From Dehalococcoidia bacterium (GTDB lineage: Bacteria > Chloroflexota > Dehalococcoidia > GIF9 > UBA5629): a stretch of 7,041 nucleotides of DNA. This document shows, piece after piece, positions 1 through 6,390 of the stretch. Location: assembly GCA_016927965.1 (NCBI GenBank), contig JAFGLP010000051.1, positions 1 through 7,041 on the forward strand, read 5' to 3'. How positions within the stretch are numbered: the first letter of the stretch is position 1; each line of letters starts with the position of its first letter. The position numbers and the translations under genes were made by a program. The notes beneath the pieces were generated by a model. It had not been told where the DNA came from. It did not search any database and was given only the letters and a program-made list of their open reading frames with translations.

Positions 1-327
1 TGGATGTTGCCTCAAGTACTGTATATTCTGATATAAAGCATCGGCTGTGCCGCGATAGGGTATATCGCCAGAATTGAACAGCGTTAAATTAAGTTTTCCC
101 GGATTGACTGATGTCCATGCATGCATGTAATCCATAATCTGTGTGTACCTGTAGCTTGACAATACGGCAACATTGAGCAGCCCTGAATTCACACAGTTGC
201 TCAAGGTGAAATCAATGATACGGAATTTACTCCCAAACGGGAGTAAGGGTTTCGGCCGCACGCGGCAGAGCACGTCCATCCTTTTGCCGCGGCCACCGGC
301 AAGTATCATCGCAAGTACTTCTTTCAT
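1..327 (-). CDS. glgC: Glucose-1-phosphate adenylyltransferase (GlgC-type), N-terminal part, cut by window edge
   Basis: The reading frame is open from the ATG at 325-327 to the left edge: 109 codons with no stop. The family makes ADP-glucose from glucose-1-phosphate and ATP, the first committed step of bacterial glycogen synthesis, in the cytoplasm. Visible motifs are the nucleotide-binding loop LAGGRGKRM (residues 9-17), PKPLLPFG (25-32, in place of the usual AKPAVPFG), FRIIDFTLSNCVNSG (35-49) and YRGTADALYQN (91-101). These are the GlgC signatures in the right order and spacing. A full GlgC is about 400 residues, so roughly three quarters lies outside. The start is supported by a GGAGGAGGG Shine-Dalgarno at 338-345, ten bases upstream. 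The nearest minus-strand gene upstream is the response regulator, 202 bp away, and a separate promoter with a special box lies in that gap. A related sugar-phosphate nucleotidyltransferase is the alternative, because the C-terminal half is not visible. Confidence 0.88.
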   Translation of the reverse strand, partial: MKEVLAMILAGGRGKRMDVLCRVRPKPLLPFGSKFRIIDFTLSNCVNSGLLNVAVLSSYRYTQIMDYMHAWTSVNPGKLNLTLFNSGDIPYRGTADALYQNIQYLRQHP

Positions 328-337
328 GGGCTGCAAC

Positions 338-345
338 CCTCCTCC
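338..345 (-). promoter_or_regulatory. Shine-Dalgarno for glgC
   Basis: On the minus strand the sequence reads GGAGGAGG, ten bases before the ATG at 327. It fixes the start of the glgC reading frame. Confidence 0.8.
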
Positions 346-424
346 GCATTATTTAAATATCCAGAGCACCACTAAAATCGAATGCTAAAGATATCAATAC
401 CGATTGACGGCTTATCATGGTGAT

Positions 425-455
425 ATTTTAGAAGGGGGCAAATCTAGAAGTCATA
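425..455 (-). promoter_or_regulatory. Putative regulated promoter of glgC
   Basis: On the minus strand, TATGAC (450-455, the last half-site of the 45-bp box) is followed after 19 nt by TAAAAT (425-430), a good -10 hexamer. There is no consensus -35 at 17 nt, which is usual for promoters needing an OmpR/PhoB-type activator. The start of transcription would be near 418, giving a leader of about 90 nt. The same arrangement, with the same 19-nt spacing, occurs upstream of the lipoprotein gene, and that is the main support. Confidence 0.5.
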
Positions 456-492
456 AAATAGGGCAGCAAAAAGTTACAAAATAGTTACATTT
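448..492 (-). promoter_or_regulatory. 45-bp box A, OmpR/PhoB-type operator candidate upstream of glgC
   Basis: On the minus strand the box starts AAATGTAAC and contains a second TGTAAC 11 bp later, then ends TATTTTATGACTT. A copy at 6470-6514 matches at 35 of 45 positions without gaps. Direct half-sites of the form TGTAA/TGTCA on an 11-bp period are what OmpR/PhoB-family regulators bind. The box lies between the 3' end of the response regulator gene and the start of glgC, so glgC is the only promoter it could serve. Confidence 0.6.
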
Positions 493-529
493 GATGCGTG
501 TATGTTCGTGAAAAAGTATGGTAAACCTT

Positions 530-1240
530 TTAGGATATGCTGGAAGGCGGTTTTTCCATGATATAGCCTGTTTTAGGTATATTGATGATCAGGGCAGGCT
601 TTTTGGGATCTTTCTCGATCTTGCTTCTCAGACGGCTAATCCACGTCCTCAATAGATGTACATCATCTCTATACTCGGGCCCCCAGACATGAGTCAGTAA
701 GTCCTGGTGAAGCATAAGGTGACCGGCATTCTGTGCCAGCTCGCTGAGCAGGAGCCATTCAATACGCGTCAACTGCAGCTTCTTTCCGTCTATAGAAACA
801 GAACGACCGGCAAAGTCTATTTCAAGGTAACCAATGGAAGCAGGCTCTGCGATCTTGCGTTGCTTGCTGGAATCAAGCCGGCGTTTTATAGCTTCGATAC
901 GCGCTATCAGCTCATCTGCATTAAAAGGCTTGGGTAAATAATCATCCGCACCCAGCTGAAGCCCCCTGATCTTATCCGCCGCGTCATCCCGGGCACTTAA
1001 AATAATCACCGGTATGGAAGAGAAACGGCGTATTTCCTTAAGCGCTTCAAAACCTGACATATGTGGCATTATTATGTCTAGCACGATAAGATCAGGTTCC
1101 TCCGACTGGACCTTTTCAATTGCCTCCAATCCAGAGCTGGCAGTAAGTACATTGAAGCCCCTTGCATTTAATTTCGTAAAGAGAAAATTGAGTATTCGGG
1201 GCTCATCATCAACAACCAGTACGCGGTACTTTTTAATCAC
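530..1240 (-). CDS. OmpR/PhoB-family two-component response regulator
   Basis: This 236-residue cytoplasmic protein has the standard two-domain layout. The receiver domain (about 5-118) has the acidic pair D11/D12, phosphoacceptor D55 (in LIVLDIIMP), S82 as the switch hydroxyl and K104 in the KPF motif, so all catalytic residues are present. The C-terminal winged-helix domain (about 133-230) has the typical LTRIEWLLLSELAQNAG and HLLRTWISRLRSKIE stretches and ends at the wing motif TGYIME. The start is a GTG at 1238-1240 preceded by GAGGA seven bases upstream. A strong promoter lies immediately upstream, with a leader of only about 17 nt. The gene is divergent from the histidine kinase at 1455, its likely partner. 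Its targets are not known from sequence; the paired boxes at 448-492 and 6470-6514 are candidates. Resemblance to PhoB/KdpE regulators is family-wide, so no specific symbol is given. Confidence 0.95.
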   Translation of the reverse strand: MIKKYRVLVVDDEPRILNFLFTKLNARGFNVLTASSGLEAIEKVQSEEPDLIVLDIIMPHMSGFEALKEIRRFSSIPVIILSARDDAADKIRGLQLGADDYLPKPFNADELIARIEAIKRRLDSSKQRKIAEPASIGYLEIDFAGRSVSIDGKKLQLTRIEWLLLSELAQNAGHLMLHQDLLTHVWGPEYRDDVHLLRTWISRLRSKIEKDPKKPALIINIPKTGYIMEKPPSSIS

Positions 1241-1263
1241 TAATTATTCCTCGCATTAGCACA

Positions 1264-1292
1264 ACTATATACATTAGCACCCGTACTGTCAA
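1264..1292 (-). promoter_or_regulatory. Sigma-70-type promoter of the response regulator
   Basis: On the minus strand there is a perfect -35 TTGACA (1287-1292), a 17-nt spacer and a -10 TATAGT (1264-1269). Transcription would start near 1257, some 17 nt before the GTG start. It lies back to back with the kinase promoter, the two -35 boxes being 17 bp apart. Confidence 0.8.
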
Positions 1293-1309
1293 AAATCTTT
1301 CAGCTGTTC

Positions 1310-1338
1310 TTGACCTGACCCTCCGTGGATACTACAAT
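1310..1338 (+). promoter_or_regulatory. Sigma-70-type promoter of the histidine kinase
   Basis: There is a -35 TTGACC (1310-1315), a 17-nt spacer and a -10 TACAAT (1333-1338). Transcription would start near 1345, giving a leader of about 110 nt before the ATG at 1455. That is long compared with the 17-nt leader of the divergent regulator gene. Confidence 0.75.
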
Positions 1339-1438
1339 TACCCTAGATTACCGCATTATATGTTCTAGTTACTATCAAAATCAGTACCATATATCATTCT
1401 TTCGTCCAGGATGACGCGGTTTACTGTTCAGGGTAACT

Positions 1439-1445
1439 AAGGAGG
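1439..1445 (+). promoter_or_regulatory. Shine-Dalgarno for the histidine kinase
   Basis: AAGGAGG is a full-length match, nine bases before the ATG at 1455, and supports that start. Confidence 0.85.
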
Positions 1446-1454
1446 ATACGAGGT

Positions 1455-4292
1455 ATGGATGGAGCAATTCGAAAAACCGCCATAGCCCCTGTAGGAAATG
1501 TGCCGTGGGGCACCCATTTCTGCCAGTTTTACCGTACCCAGGAAGACTTAATAGAAACTCTAGTTCCCTATTTCAAAGCCGGACTTGAGAATAACGAATA
1601 CTGCATGTGGATCACCTCAGAGCCATTATCCGCCAACGACGCGCATCATGTCTTGGAAAAGGCTATGCCGGATTATCATCATTATTTAGAAAATGGGCAA
1701 ATCGAGATACTATCTCATTATGACTGGTATCTTAAGGATGGCTATTTTGATAGTGATCGTGTATTAAATGGATGGATAATGAGATTGAGTGCGGCTCTTC
1801 AAAAAGGTTTTGAAGGTTTACGTTTAAGCGGGAATACTTTCTGGCTGGAAAAAAAGGACTGGAACAGTTTTGTGGACTATGAGGCAGCGGTTAACAATTC
1901 CATTGGTCAGCATAAAATTATGGCGCTTTGTACCTACAGCCTGGATAAATGCAATGCAGTCGAAATCATGGATGTCATCCGTAACCATGAGTTTGCCCTG
2001 ATCAAACAGTCTGGCAAGTGGGAAATGCTGGAAAATTCGTCAATTAAAATAGCAAAACAGGCACTGATTAAGAGTGAGGCGAGATATCGCGCTCTTTTTG
2101 AAGATTCACCCATAGGAGTAGAGCTTTATGATCAAGAGGGAAAGCTGATAAGCGTCAACCGGGCCTGCCTTGAAATCTTCGGGGTGGGTCAGACTTCAGA
2201 TGTAATTGGCTTTCAACTCTTTGATGATCCCAATCTAAGTCAGGAAATAAAAGACAAGTTGTTAAACGGGGAGACCGTACGCTACGAAAGTTATTTTGAC
2301 TTCGATAAGGTTAAAAATGCTGGTCTCTACCGGACATCCAAGTCAGGAATTATTTATCTGGATATTCTGGTTAAACCGATCAGGTTTTTTTCAGAAAGAG
2401 CGGAGGGTGGATATGTGGTACATATAATTGATATCTCCGACAGTAAAAAAGGTGAAACTGATCTGATAAAAGAAAAAAATATCCTTCGCACTATCATGGA
2501 AAATGCAGAGGCGCACCTGGCTTATCTCGATCGAGATTTCAATTTTATAGAGGTGAACTCCGTTTATTGCCGCGGTTCAAACCATACCAGGGAGGAACTT
2601 ATTGGCCAGAACCATTTTAAATTATTCCCCAATGCAGAAAATCAGTCTATTTTTGAAAAGGTCCGTGACACAGGTGCCCATGTTACTTACCGTGATAAGC
2701 CCTTTGAATTCAAAGGCCAGCCGGAGCGGGGCATAACTTACTGGGACTGGAAATTATCGCCTGTGAACGACGATTCGGGTAACGTTACCGGCCTGGTACT
2801 CTCTCTTGCCGATACAACCATGAGAAAGCAACGGGAGCTTCAGCTGGAGTTTCAATCCAACATACTTTCTCAGGTTAGTGACGCAGTGGCGGCTGTAAAT
2901 AATCAGAACCGTATCCTGTACTGGAACAATGCCGCCGAGAGAATCTACGGATTTTCCGCAGCAGAAGCAATCGGGAAAAAGCTTGAAGAAGTGTATCAAT
3001 ATCGCTATTTGAACCCCAAAGATGAGCAGGAAGCCCTAAAAGTACTTAAAGAGCAAGGCTACTGGACAGGAGAAAATATTCACGTAACAAAAACAGGCAG
3101 CGAATTGTATGTAAGACTATCTACAAGCAAGCTAAAAGATACAGAGGGGAAACAAACAGGTATAGTTTCAGTTATCCACGACAGGACCGGTATACGTAAA
3201 GCTGAGCAAAAGTTGCTTGAAAGCGAGGAACGTTTCAGACTGGCTGCGGAAGCTGCCCATGCCATGATCTTTGAAGTGATGGTGAACACGGGAGAGGTGG
3301 TTAAGTTACATCAACTCAAAGAGCTGCTTGGCTATGATACAAAAGAGATTTCCTTAACGCGTGACTGGTGGTATCAGCAGATACATCCCAACGATATAAA
3401 AGAAGTACTCAGGTTAATAAAGGGTTCTCTCCCGGAAGCACGCGGATATAATATTCAATACAGGATTAAACATAAAAATGGTAATTACATTCATGTGGAG
3501 AGCAATACAAAAATTATCAGGGATGAGTCCGGCCGCGCCGTCCGTATAATAGGCGGTGTCACAGATATTACAGAGCGTAAAAAAGTAGAACAGCTAAAGG
3601 ATGAATTTATTGGCATGGTTTCCCATGAATTTCGTACACCTTTAACCATTATCGCAGGATGCCTCAATACTGTCTTAACGGAAAAGGAGCGGCTGAGTGC
3701 AGCAGAGACAAAGCAGCTTCTTGAAGATGCAGCCGATGAAGCCGAACTTCTGAATCATTTACTGGGCAATTTACTTGAGCTTTCCAAATACCAGGCAGGA
3801 AAACTCAGTATGAACAGCGAGCCGGTTAGAATAGATTCGATAGTACGCTATATGATTAAGAAATTCAAACATCAGAGTACGCTTCACCGTTTTGTCACAA
3901 GATTTGAAGATGGTAATACACAGATAATAGCGGATCCAATACGTCTGGAACGGATCCTCTACAATCTACTGGATAATGCGATCAAATATTCGCCAGGAGG
4001 TGGCATTATCAGGGTCAAAACAAGAAAAGACAATGGTAATGTTGTGGTTGGCGTCATCGATAAGGGAATTGGCATCCCGGAACAGGAACAGGGCAAGGTA
4101 TTTGATTCGTTTTACCGCTTATCAGGTACTGATAGTAAAGGTATGGGGCTGGGGCTCATGGTATGTCGCCGGCTCGTTGAAGCCCATGGAGGCCGCATCT
4201 GGGCGGAATCAAAACAAGGATATGGCTCTGCCTTTTATTTTACCTTGCCAGCAAGTCCTCAGTTGAAAGAAAACATAGAAGGCAGGGCTTAG
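1455..4292 (+). CDS. MEDS-PAS(x4) sensor histidine kinase, soluble
   Basis: This 945-residue kinase has no signal peptide or membrane segment, so it should sense a cytoplasmic signal. Residues about 15-190 form a MEDS domain (the sensory domain of methanogen/methylotroph regulators such as DcmR): PWGTHFCQFY at 17-26, MWITSEP at 51-57, LRLSGNTFW at 122-130. Four PAS domains follow, at about 208-330, 340-460, 465-583 and 590-710, three of them ending in DIS/DTT/DIT-type boundary motifs. The HisKA domain (about 714-780) carries phosphoacceptor H724 in SHEFRTP. The ATPase domain (about 820-936) has N841 in the N box (NLLDNAIKY), the G1 box DKGIG (869-873), the F box at 882-888 and the G2 box GMGLGL (896-901). 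The catalytic core is therefore intact. It autophosphorylates H724 and probably passes the phosphate to the divergent regulator at 530-1240. The ligand is unknown; DcmR's link to halogenated one-carbon compounds does not transfer automatically. Confidence 0.95.
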   Translation: MDGAIRKTAIAPVGNVPWGTHFCQFYRTQEDLIETLVPYFKAGLENNEYCMWITSEPLSANDAHHVLEKAMPDYHHYLENGQIEILSHYDWYLKDGYFDSDRVLNGWIMRLSAALQKGFEGLRLSGNTFWLEKKDWNSFVDYEAAVNNSIGQHKIMALCTYSLDKCNAVEIMDVIRNHEFALIKQSGKWEMLENSSIKIAKQALIKSEARYRALFEDSPIGVELYDQEGKLISVNRACLEIFGVGQTSDVIGFQLFDDPNLSQEIKDKLLNGETVRYESYFDFDKVKNAGLYRTSKSGIIYLDILVKPIRFFSERAEGGYVVHIIDISDSKKGETDLIKEKNILRTIMENAEAHLAYLDRDFNFIEVNSVYCRGSNHTREELIGQNHFKLFPNAENQSIFEKVRDTGAHVTYRDKPFEFKGQPERGITYWDWKLSPVNDDSGNVTGLVLSLADTTMRKQRELQLEFQSNILSQVSDAVAAVNNQNRILYWNNAAERIYGFSAAEAIGKKLEEVYQYRYLNPKDEQEALKVLKEQGYWTGENIHVTKTGSELYVRLSTSKLKDTEGKQTGIVSVIHDRTGIRKAEQKLLESEERFRLAAEAAHAMIFEVMVNTGEVVKLHQLKELLGYDTKEISLTRDWWYQQIHPNDIKEVLRLIKGSLPEARGYNIQYRIKHKNGNYIHVESNTKIIRDESGRAVRIIGGVTDITERKKVEQLKDEFIGMVSHEFRTPLTIIAGCLNTVLTEKERLSAAETKQLLEDAADEAELLNHLLGNLLELSKYQAGKLSMNSEPVRIDSIVRYMIKKFKHQSTLHRFVTRFEDGNTQIIADPIRLERILYNLLDNAIKYSPGGGIIRVKTRKDNGNVVVGVIDKGIGIPEQEQGKVFDSFYRLSGTDSKGMGLGLMVCRRLVEAHGGRIWAESKQGYGSAFYFTLPASPQLKENIEGRA

Positions 4293-4307
4293 GTTTGCCC
4301 TGCCTTC
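4278..4307. terminator. 11-bp hairpin overlapping the kinase stop codon, possible terminator
   Basis: GAAGGCAGGGC (4278-4288) pairs perfectly with GCCCTGCCTTC (4297-4307) around an 8-nt loop that contains most of the TAG stop (4290-4292). After the hairpin the plus strand has no T run. The minus strand reads TATGTTTTCTTTC, a fair T-rich tail. The hairpin therefore fits better as the terminator of the convergent minus-strand cluster, while also ending or protecting the kinase transcript. Confidence 0.55.
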
Positions 4308-4386
4308 CATTACATTGTGGTGTTAACATTCAGTCTCCTTCGCGAAATCACCGCAAAAGGAAGCATCAGATTAAGACGTAATATCA

Positions 4387-4569
4387 TTACCCCAGAACAT
4401 TAGCCAGAATGGTCAAAATCAAAAAGAGCAGTATCCACAAAACTGGGGAAAAGGTAATCATAATCTCAACTGTCTTTTTGAATTTGCTCGTTTCCCAATT
4501 CAAGGTGGAACAACTTAATCTACTACACTCCCTATAATATTTTGACTGTTCTGTAAGCAGCGTACCCAT
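4387..4569 (-). CDS. Small single-span membrane protein, unknown function
   Basis: I do not recognise the family. The predicted product is 60 residues. The first half is polar (two cysteines, C15 and C20). A hydrophobic segment at about 38-58 is rich in L, I and F and forms one C-terminal membrane span ending in NVLG, the pattern of a tail-anchored small protein. I chose the ATG at 4567-4569 because GGGAGG (4576-4581) sits six bases before it. An in-frame ATG at 4590 would add seven residues but has its GGAGG only three bases away. A much shorter product starting at the ATG at 4461, essentially the membrane span alone, is possible but has a poor ribosome site. It is the last gene of the minus-strand cluster, 126 bp after the CsbD gene. 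The ribosome site and the hydrophobic segment support it as a real gene, but only moderately. Confidence 0.5.
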   Translation of the reverse strand: MGTLLTEQSKYYRECSRLSCSTLNWETSKFKKTVEIMITFSPVLWILLFLILTILANVLG

Positions 4570-4695
4570 AATACACCTCCCTGAGTTCATAAACCCTCCT
4601 TATTTAATTTACTGTTGCCTTTAAAACTACTTCGGATAAACATCCTCTGATACCAAGTTTTTATATCAGGGACCCAATTGAAATTTTTTCACAAT

Positions 4696-4959
4696 TCACA
4701 ATTCCTGAAGCTTCTTTAATAAGCTTTTCCTTGATGGCCCGTGATTTTTACTATTTTTTCCAGCAAAATGCTGCTCATACCATGCACGGACATCTTTTTC
4801 AACCTCCTCCTTTTTTATGGCATATTTCTCTTCCAGTTTTCCCACGAGCTGGTCAATTCGGCCATTGATTACATCTATCTCGTTTTCCGTTAGTTTGCCC
4901 CATTTTTCTCTTACCTGGCCTTTAACCTGTTTCCACTTTGCAGCTGAAATATTCTTCAT
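4696..4959 (-). CDS. CsbD-family stress protein
   Basis: The product is 87 residues, charged and without membrane segments. The CsbD domain spans about 6-60, with the typical helical repeats AAKWKQVKGQVREKWGKLT (6-24), the INGRIDQLVGKLEEKY stretch (31-46) and the acidic/basic EEVEKDVRAW end. CsbD proteins are small, often sigma-B- or general-stress-induced proteins of unknown biochemical role. This one carries an extra basic C-terminal tail (about 66-87, rich in K, R and S) beyond the usual domain. The ATG at 4957-4959 follows an AAAGGAGG site ten bases upstream. The gene lies 48 bp downstream of the second DUF3096-type gene in the same direction, a common type of company for CsbD genes, so co-transcription is likely. 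Confidence 0.88.
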   Translation of the reverse strand: MKNISAAKWKQVKGQVREKWGKLTENEIDVINGRIDQLVGKLEEKYAIKKEEVEKDVRAWYEQHFAGKNSKNHGPSRKSLLKKLQEL

Positions 4960-5007
4960 ATCCCCTGAACCTCCTTTGTTTACGCTGGTCCCTGCCTGTA
5001 AACTTTG

Positions 5008-5160
5008 CTAAGTAAAAAACCCGATCAGCATAAATATGCCGATGATAATGAAATAGACCGCCACAAGGTAATTCAGTATCCTGGGAAAAACAAGGATCAG
5101 AATACCAAATAGAATCGCTAAAATTCCTCCGATGAGACCGGCCATACCAAAAATCTGCAT
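5008..5160 (-). CDS. DUF3096-type small membrane protein (second of a tandem pair)
   Basis: This 50-residue product is nearly all hydrophobic. Two membrane spans (about 3-24 and 31-49) are separated by the short turn FPRILNY (25-31). The pattern GILAILFGILILVFPRILNY followed by a VAVYFIIIG-type second span matches the DUF3096 family, whose function is unknown. The ATG at 5158-5160 is preceded by GGGAGGG seven bases upstream. That site lies inside the last codons of the preceding gene, whose stop ends only two bases before this ATG, so the two are probably translationally coupled. It is 48 bp upstream of the CsbD gene. Confidence 0.8.
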   Translation of the reverse strand: MQIFGMAGLIGGILAILFGILILVFPRILNYLVAVYFIIIGIFMLIGFFT

Positions 5161-5162
5161 TT

Positions 5163-5303
5163 CTATGCCCTCCCTAAAATTCTAAATATTCCCCAGACGA
5201 TGAGCAGGACACCGACAATCCAGTACAGGAAGCTCGGCCAGATCAGAATCACAATGCCTGCTACGATGGCGATAATGCCTGCGATAATACCTCCTCTTTT
5301 CAT
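5163..5303 (-). CDS. DUF3096-type small membrane protein (first of a tandem pair)
   Basis: This 46-residue product has two membrane spans (about 5-21 and 25-41) around the turn IWPSFLYW. The layout is the same as in its downstream neighbour: a glycine-rich first span (GIIAGIIAIVAGIVILIWP), then a second span (IVGVLLIVWGIF) and a short basic tail. The two are diverged tandem paralogues, and may act as a pair or a hetero-oligomer in the membrane; that is inference. The start is well supported by AAAGGAGG six bases before the ATG at 5301-5303. The stop (5163-5165) is two bases from the next start. The lipoprotein gene ends 49 bp upstream. Confidence 0.78.
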   Translation of the reverse strand: MKRGGIIAGIIAIVAGIVILIWPSFLYWIVGVLLIVWGIFRILGRA

Positions 5304-5352
5304 TTAAAACCTCCTTTCAAAATTACTCTATAAATATAGTTATCTAGCTTTA

Positions 5353-6390
5353 TTATGGACTAAAAACAGCGATGCCTATGGATACATAACGGGAGCCGTA
5401 TATGTTGCTAGCAGTAATCGTATATATGGAGCTGTTAGAAGGTGACACAGCAATGCTGCCGGATGCAGCCACAGGGCCTATGCCATTGTTAATGAAGATA
5501 GAATCTGCATTAGAAACACTCCATTCGAGTATGGCGGAATTACCTTTATAAATTGAGTTAGGGCTGATATTGAATAACTCTACGATTGGAAGATAGAATG
5601 GAGCGGGAAACTGCGCGACCTGTACTATTACTGTACGATCAACAACACAGCAATCACTGGCAGCGGTTAATGTATATACAGTTGTTTTATTTGGGAAAAC
5701 AAAAGAGCTGCCTGCTGCAGGTACTGTGCCCAACTCTGGTTCGATAGTGACTTTATTAGCACCGCTGACATTCCAGGTAAGGGTAGATGCATGTCCAAGT
5801 TCAATGCTCTTTGGCAAAGCATTAAATTGCACCACCACGGGAGGGGAGGTAACCTCGACCGTAACAGATTTCGATAGTACCTGGGTTCCGGATATAGCCG
5901 TTAACGTATACATTTGTGTTTTCGCAGGCGAGACAACGTAAGTGCCAAGCGGAGCTGCAGTACCGATATCAGGAGAGATATTTACAGATGATACACCAGC
6001 TACATTCCACTGCAGGGTAGAGCTGCTGCCAGCACTGATCCTGGAAGGGCTGGCTTCAAAATTAATAATATTTACAGCAGCCTTTACAGTAACTGTCACC
6101 GCACTGTTTACCGCACCAATACTATTACGGGCTGTTAACGTATATGCGGTTGTCTGATTGGGACTTACCTGGCGGCTTCCAGCCAGCGGTAAAGTACCCA
6201 GATTAGGGGCAATGCTTACGCTTTCGGCTCCTACTACCGCCCAGATAAGCGTTGCCGTCTCACCCGCAGTTATTGCTTCAGGAGAACTTTGAAACGTGGC
6301 AATCTGAGGCACACCGACATATACACAACCTGAAAGCAAGCTCAAAATCAACAGTGAAAATAACGTTCCCGCAAGCATTATTCTTTTCAT
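5353..6390 (-). CDS. Lipoprotein with four Ig-like repeats
   Basis: The predicted product is 345 residues. A lipoprotein signal peptide (1-21) has a basic start MKR, a hydrophobic core and the lipobox LSGC with C22 as the lipidated residue. Four tandem beta-sandwich repeats of about 77-80 residues follow (27-103, 105-181, 185-259, 268-342). Each has the pattern SP..I..G...TL.W.V.G...V.I.P..G, then VSP..T..YTLTA. The conserved tryptophans are W50, W128, W206 and W290, and the conserved tyrosines are Y83, Y161, Y239 and Y323. The protein ends exactly at the last repeat, with no catalytic or anchoring domain after it, so it is probably a cell-surface stalk or binding protein. The frame can be extended to a TTG at 6405, but the ATG at 6388-6390 has GAGGAG seven bases upstream and gives a proper signal peptide. 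Repeat 3 alone has a CC pair (C247, C248). It is the first gene of the minus-strand cluster and lies behind box B. Confidence 0.85.
   Translation of the reverse strand: MKRIMLAGTLFSLLILSLLSGCVYVGVPQIATFQSSPEAITAGETATLIWAVVGAESVSIAPNLGTLPLAGSRQVSPNQTTAYTLTARNSIGAVNSAVTVTVKAAVNIINFEASPSRISAGSSSTLQWNVAGVSSVNISPDIGTAAPLGTYVVSPAKTQMYTLTAISGTQVLSKSVTVEVTSPPVVVQFNALPKSIELGHASTLTWNVSGANKVTIEPELGTVPAAGSSFVFPNKTTVYTLTAASDCCVVDRTVIVQVAQFPAPFYLPIVELFNISPNSIYKGNSAILEWSVSNADSIFINNGIGPVAASGSIAVSPSNSSIYTITASNIYGSRYVSIGIAVFSP

Noticed and set aside
173..388. Plus-strand frame across the glgC start
   Set aside because: It is antisense to the conserved GlgC motifs, and its product has no recognisable features.
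707..937. Plus-strand frame inside the response regulator gene
   Set aside because: Shadow of a clearly real minus-strand gene with intact catalytic residues; no ribosome site or recognisable domain.
3976..4266. Plus-strand frame inside the kinase ATPase domain
   Set aside because: It overlaps conserved N, G1, F and G2 boxes in the true frame; its own translation has no domain character.
4641..4671. Inverted repeat CTGATA...TATCAG after the CsbD gene as a terminator
   Set aside because: The stem is only about 6 bp, AT-rich and lacks a following T run on the minus strand, so it is too weak to call.
4706..4726. AAGCTT...AAGCTT near the end of the CsbD gene as a hairpin
   Set aside because: It lies within coding sequence, is only six pairs and has no T tail.
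5304..5352. Possible separate promoter for the DUF3096 pair (TATATT/TATAGA sequences)
   Set aside because: The AT-rich hexamers have no matching -35 at a sensible distance; read-through from the lipoprotein gene explains expression equally well.
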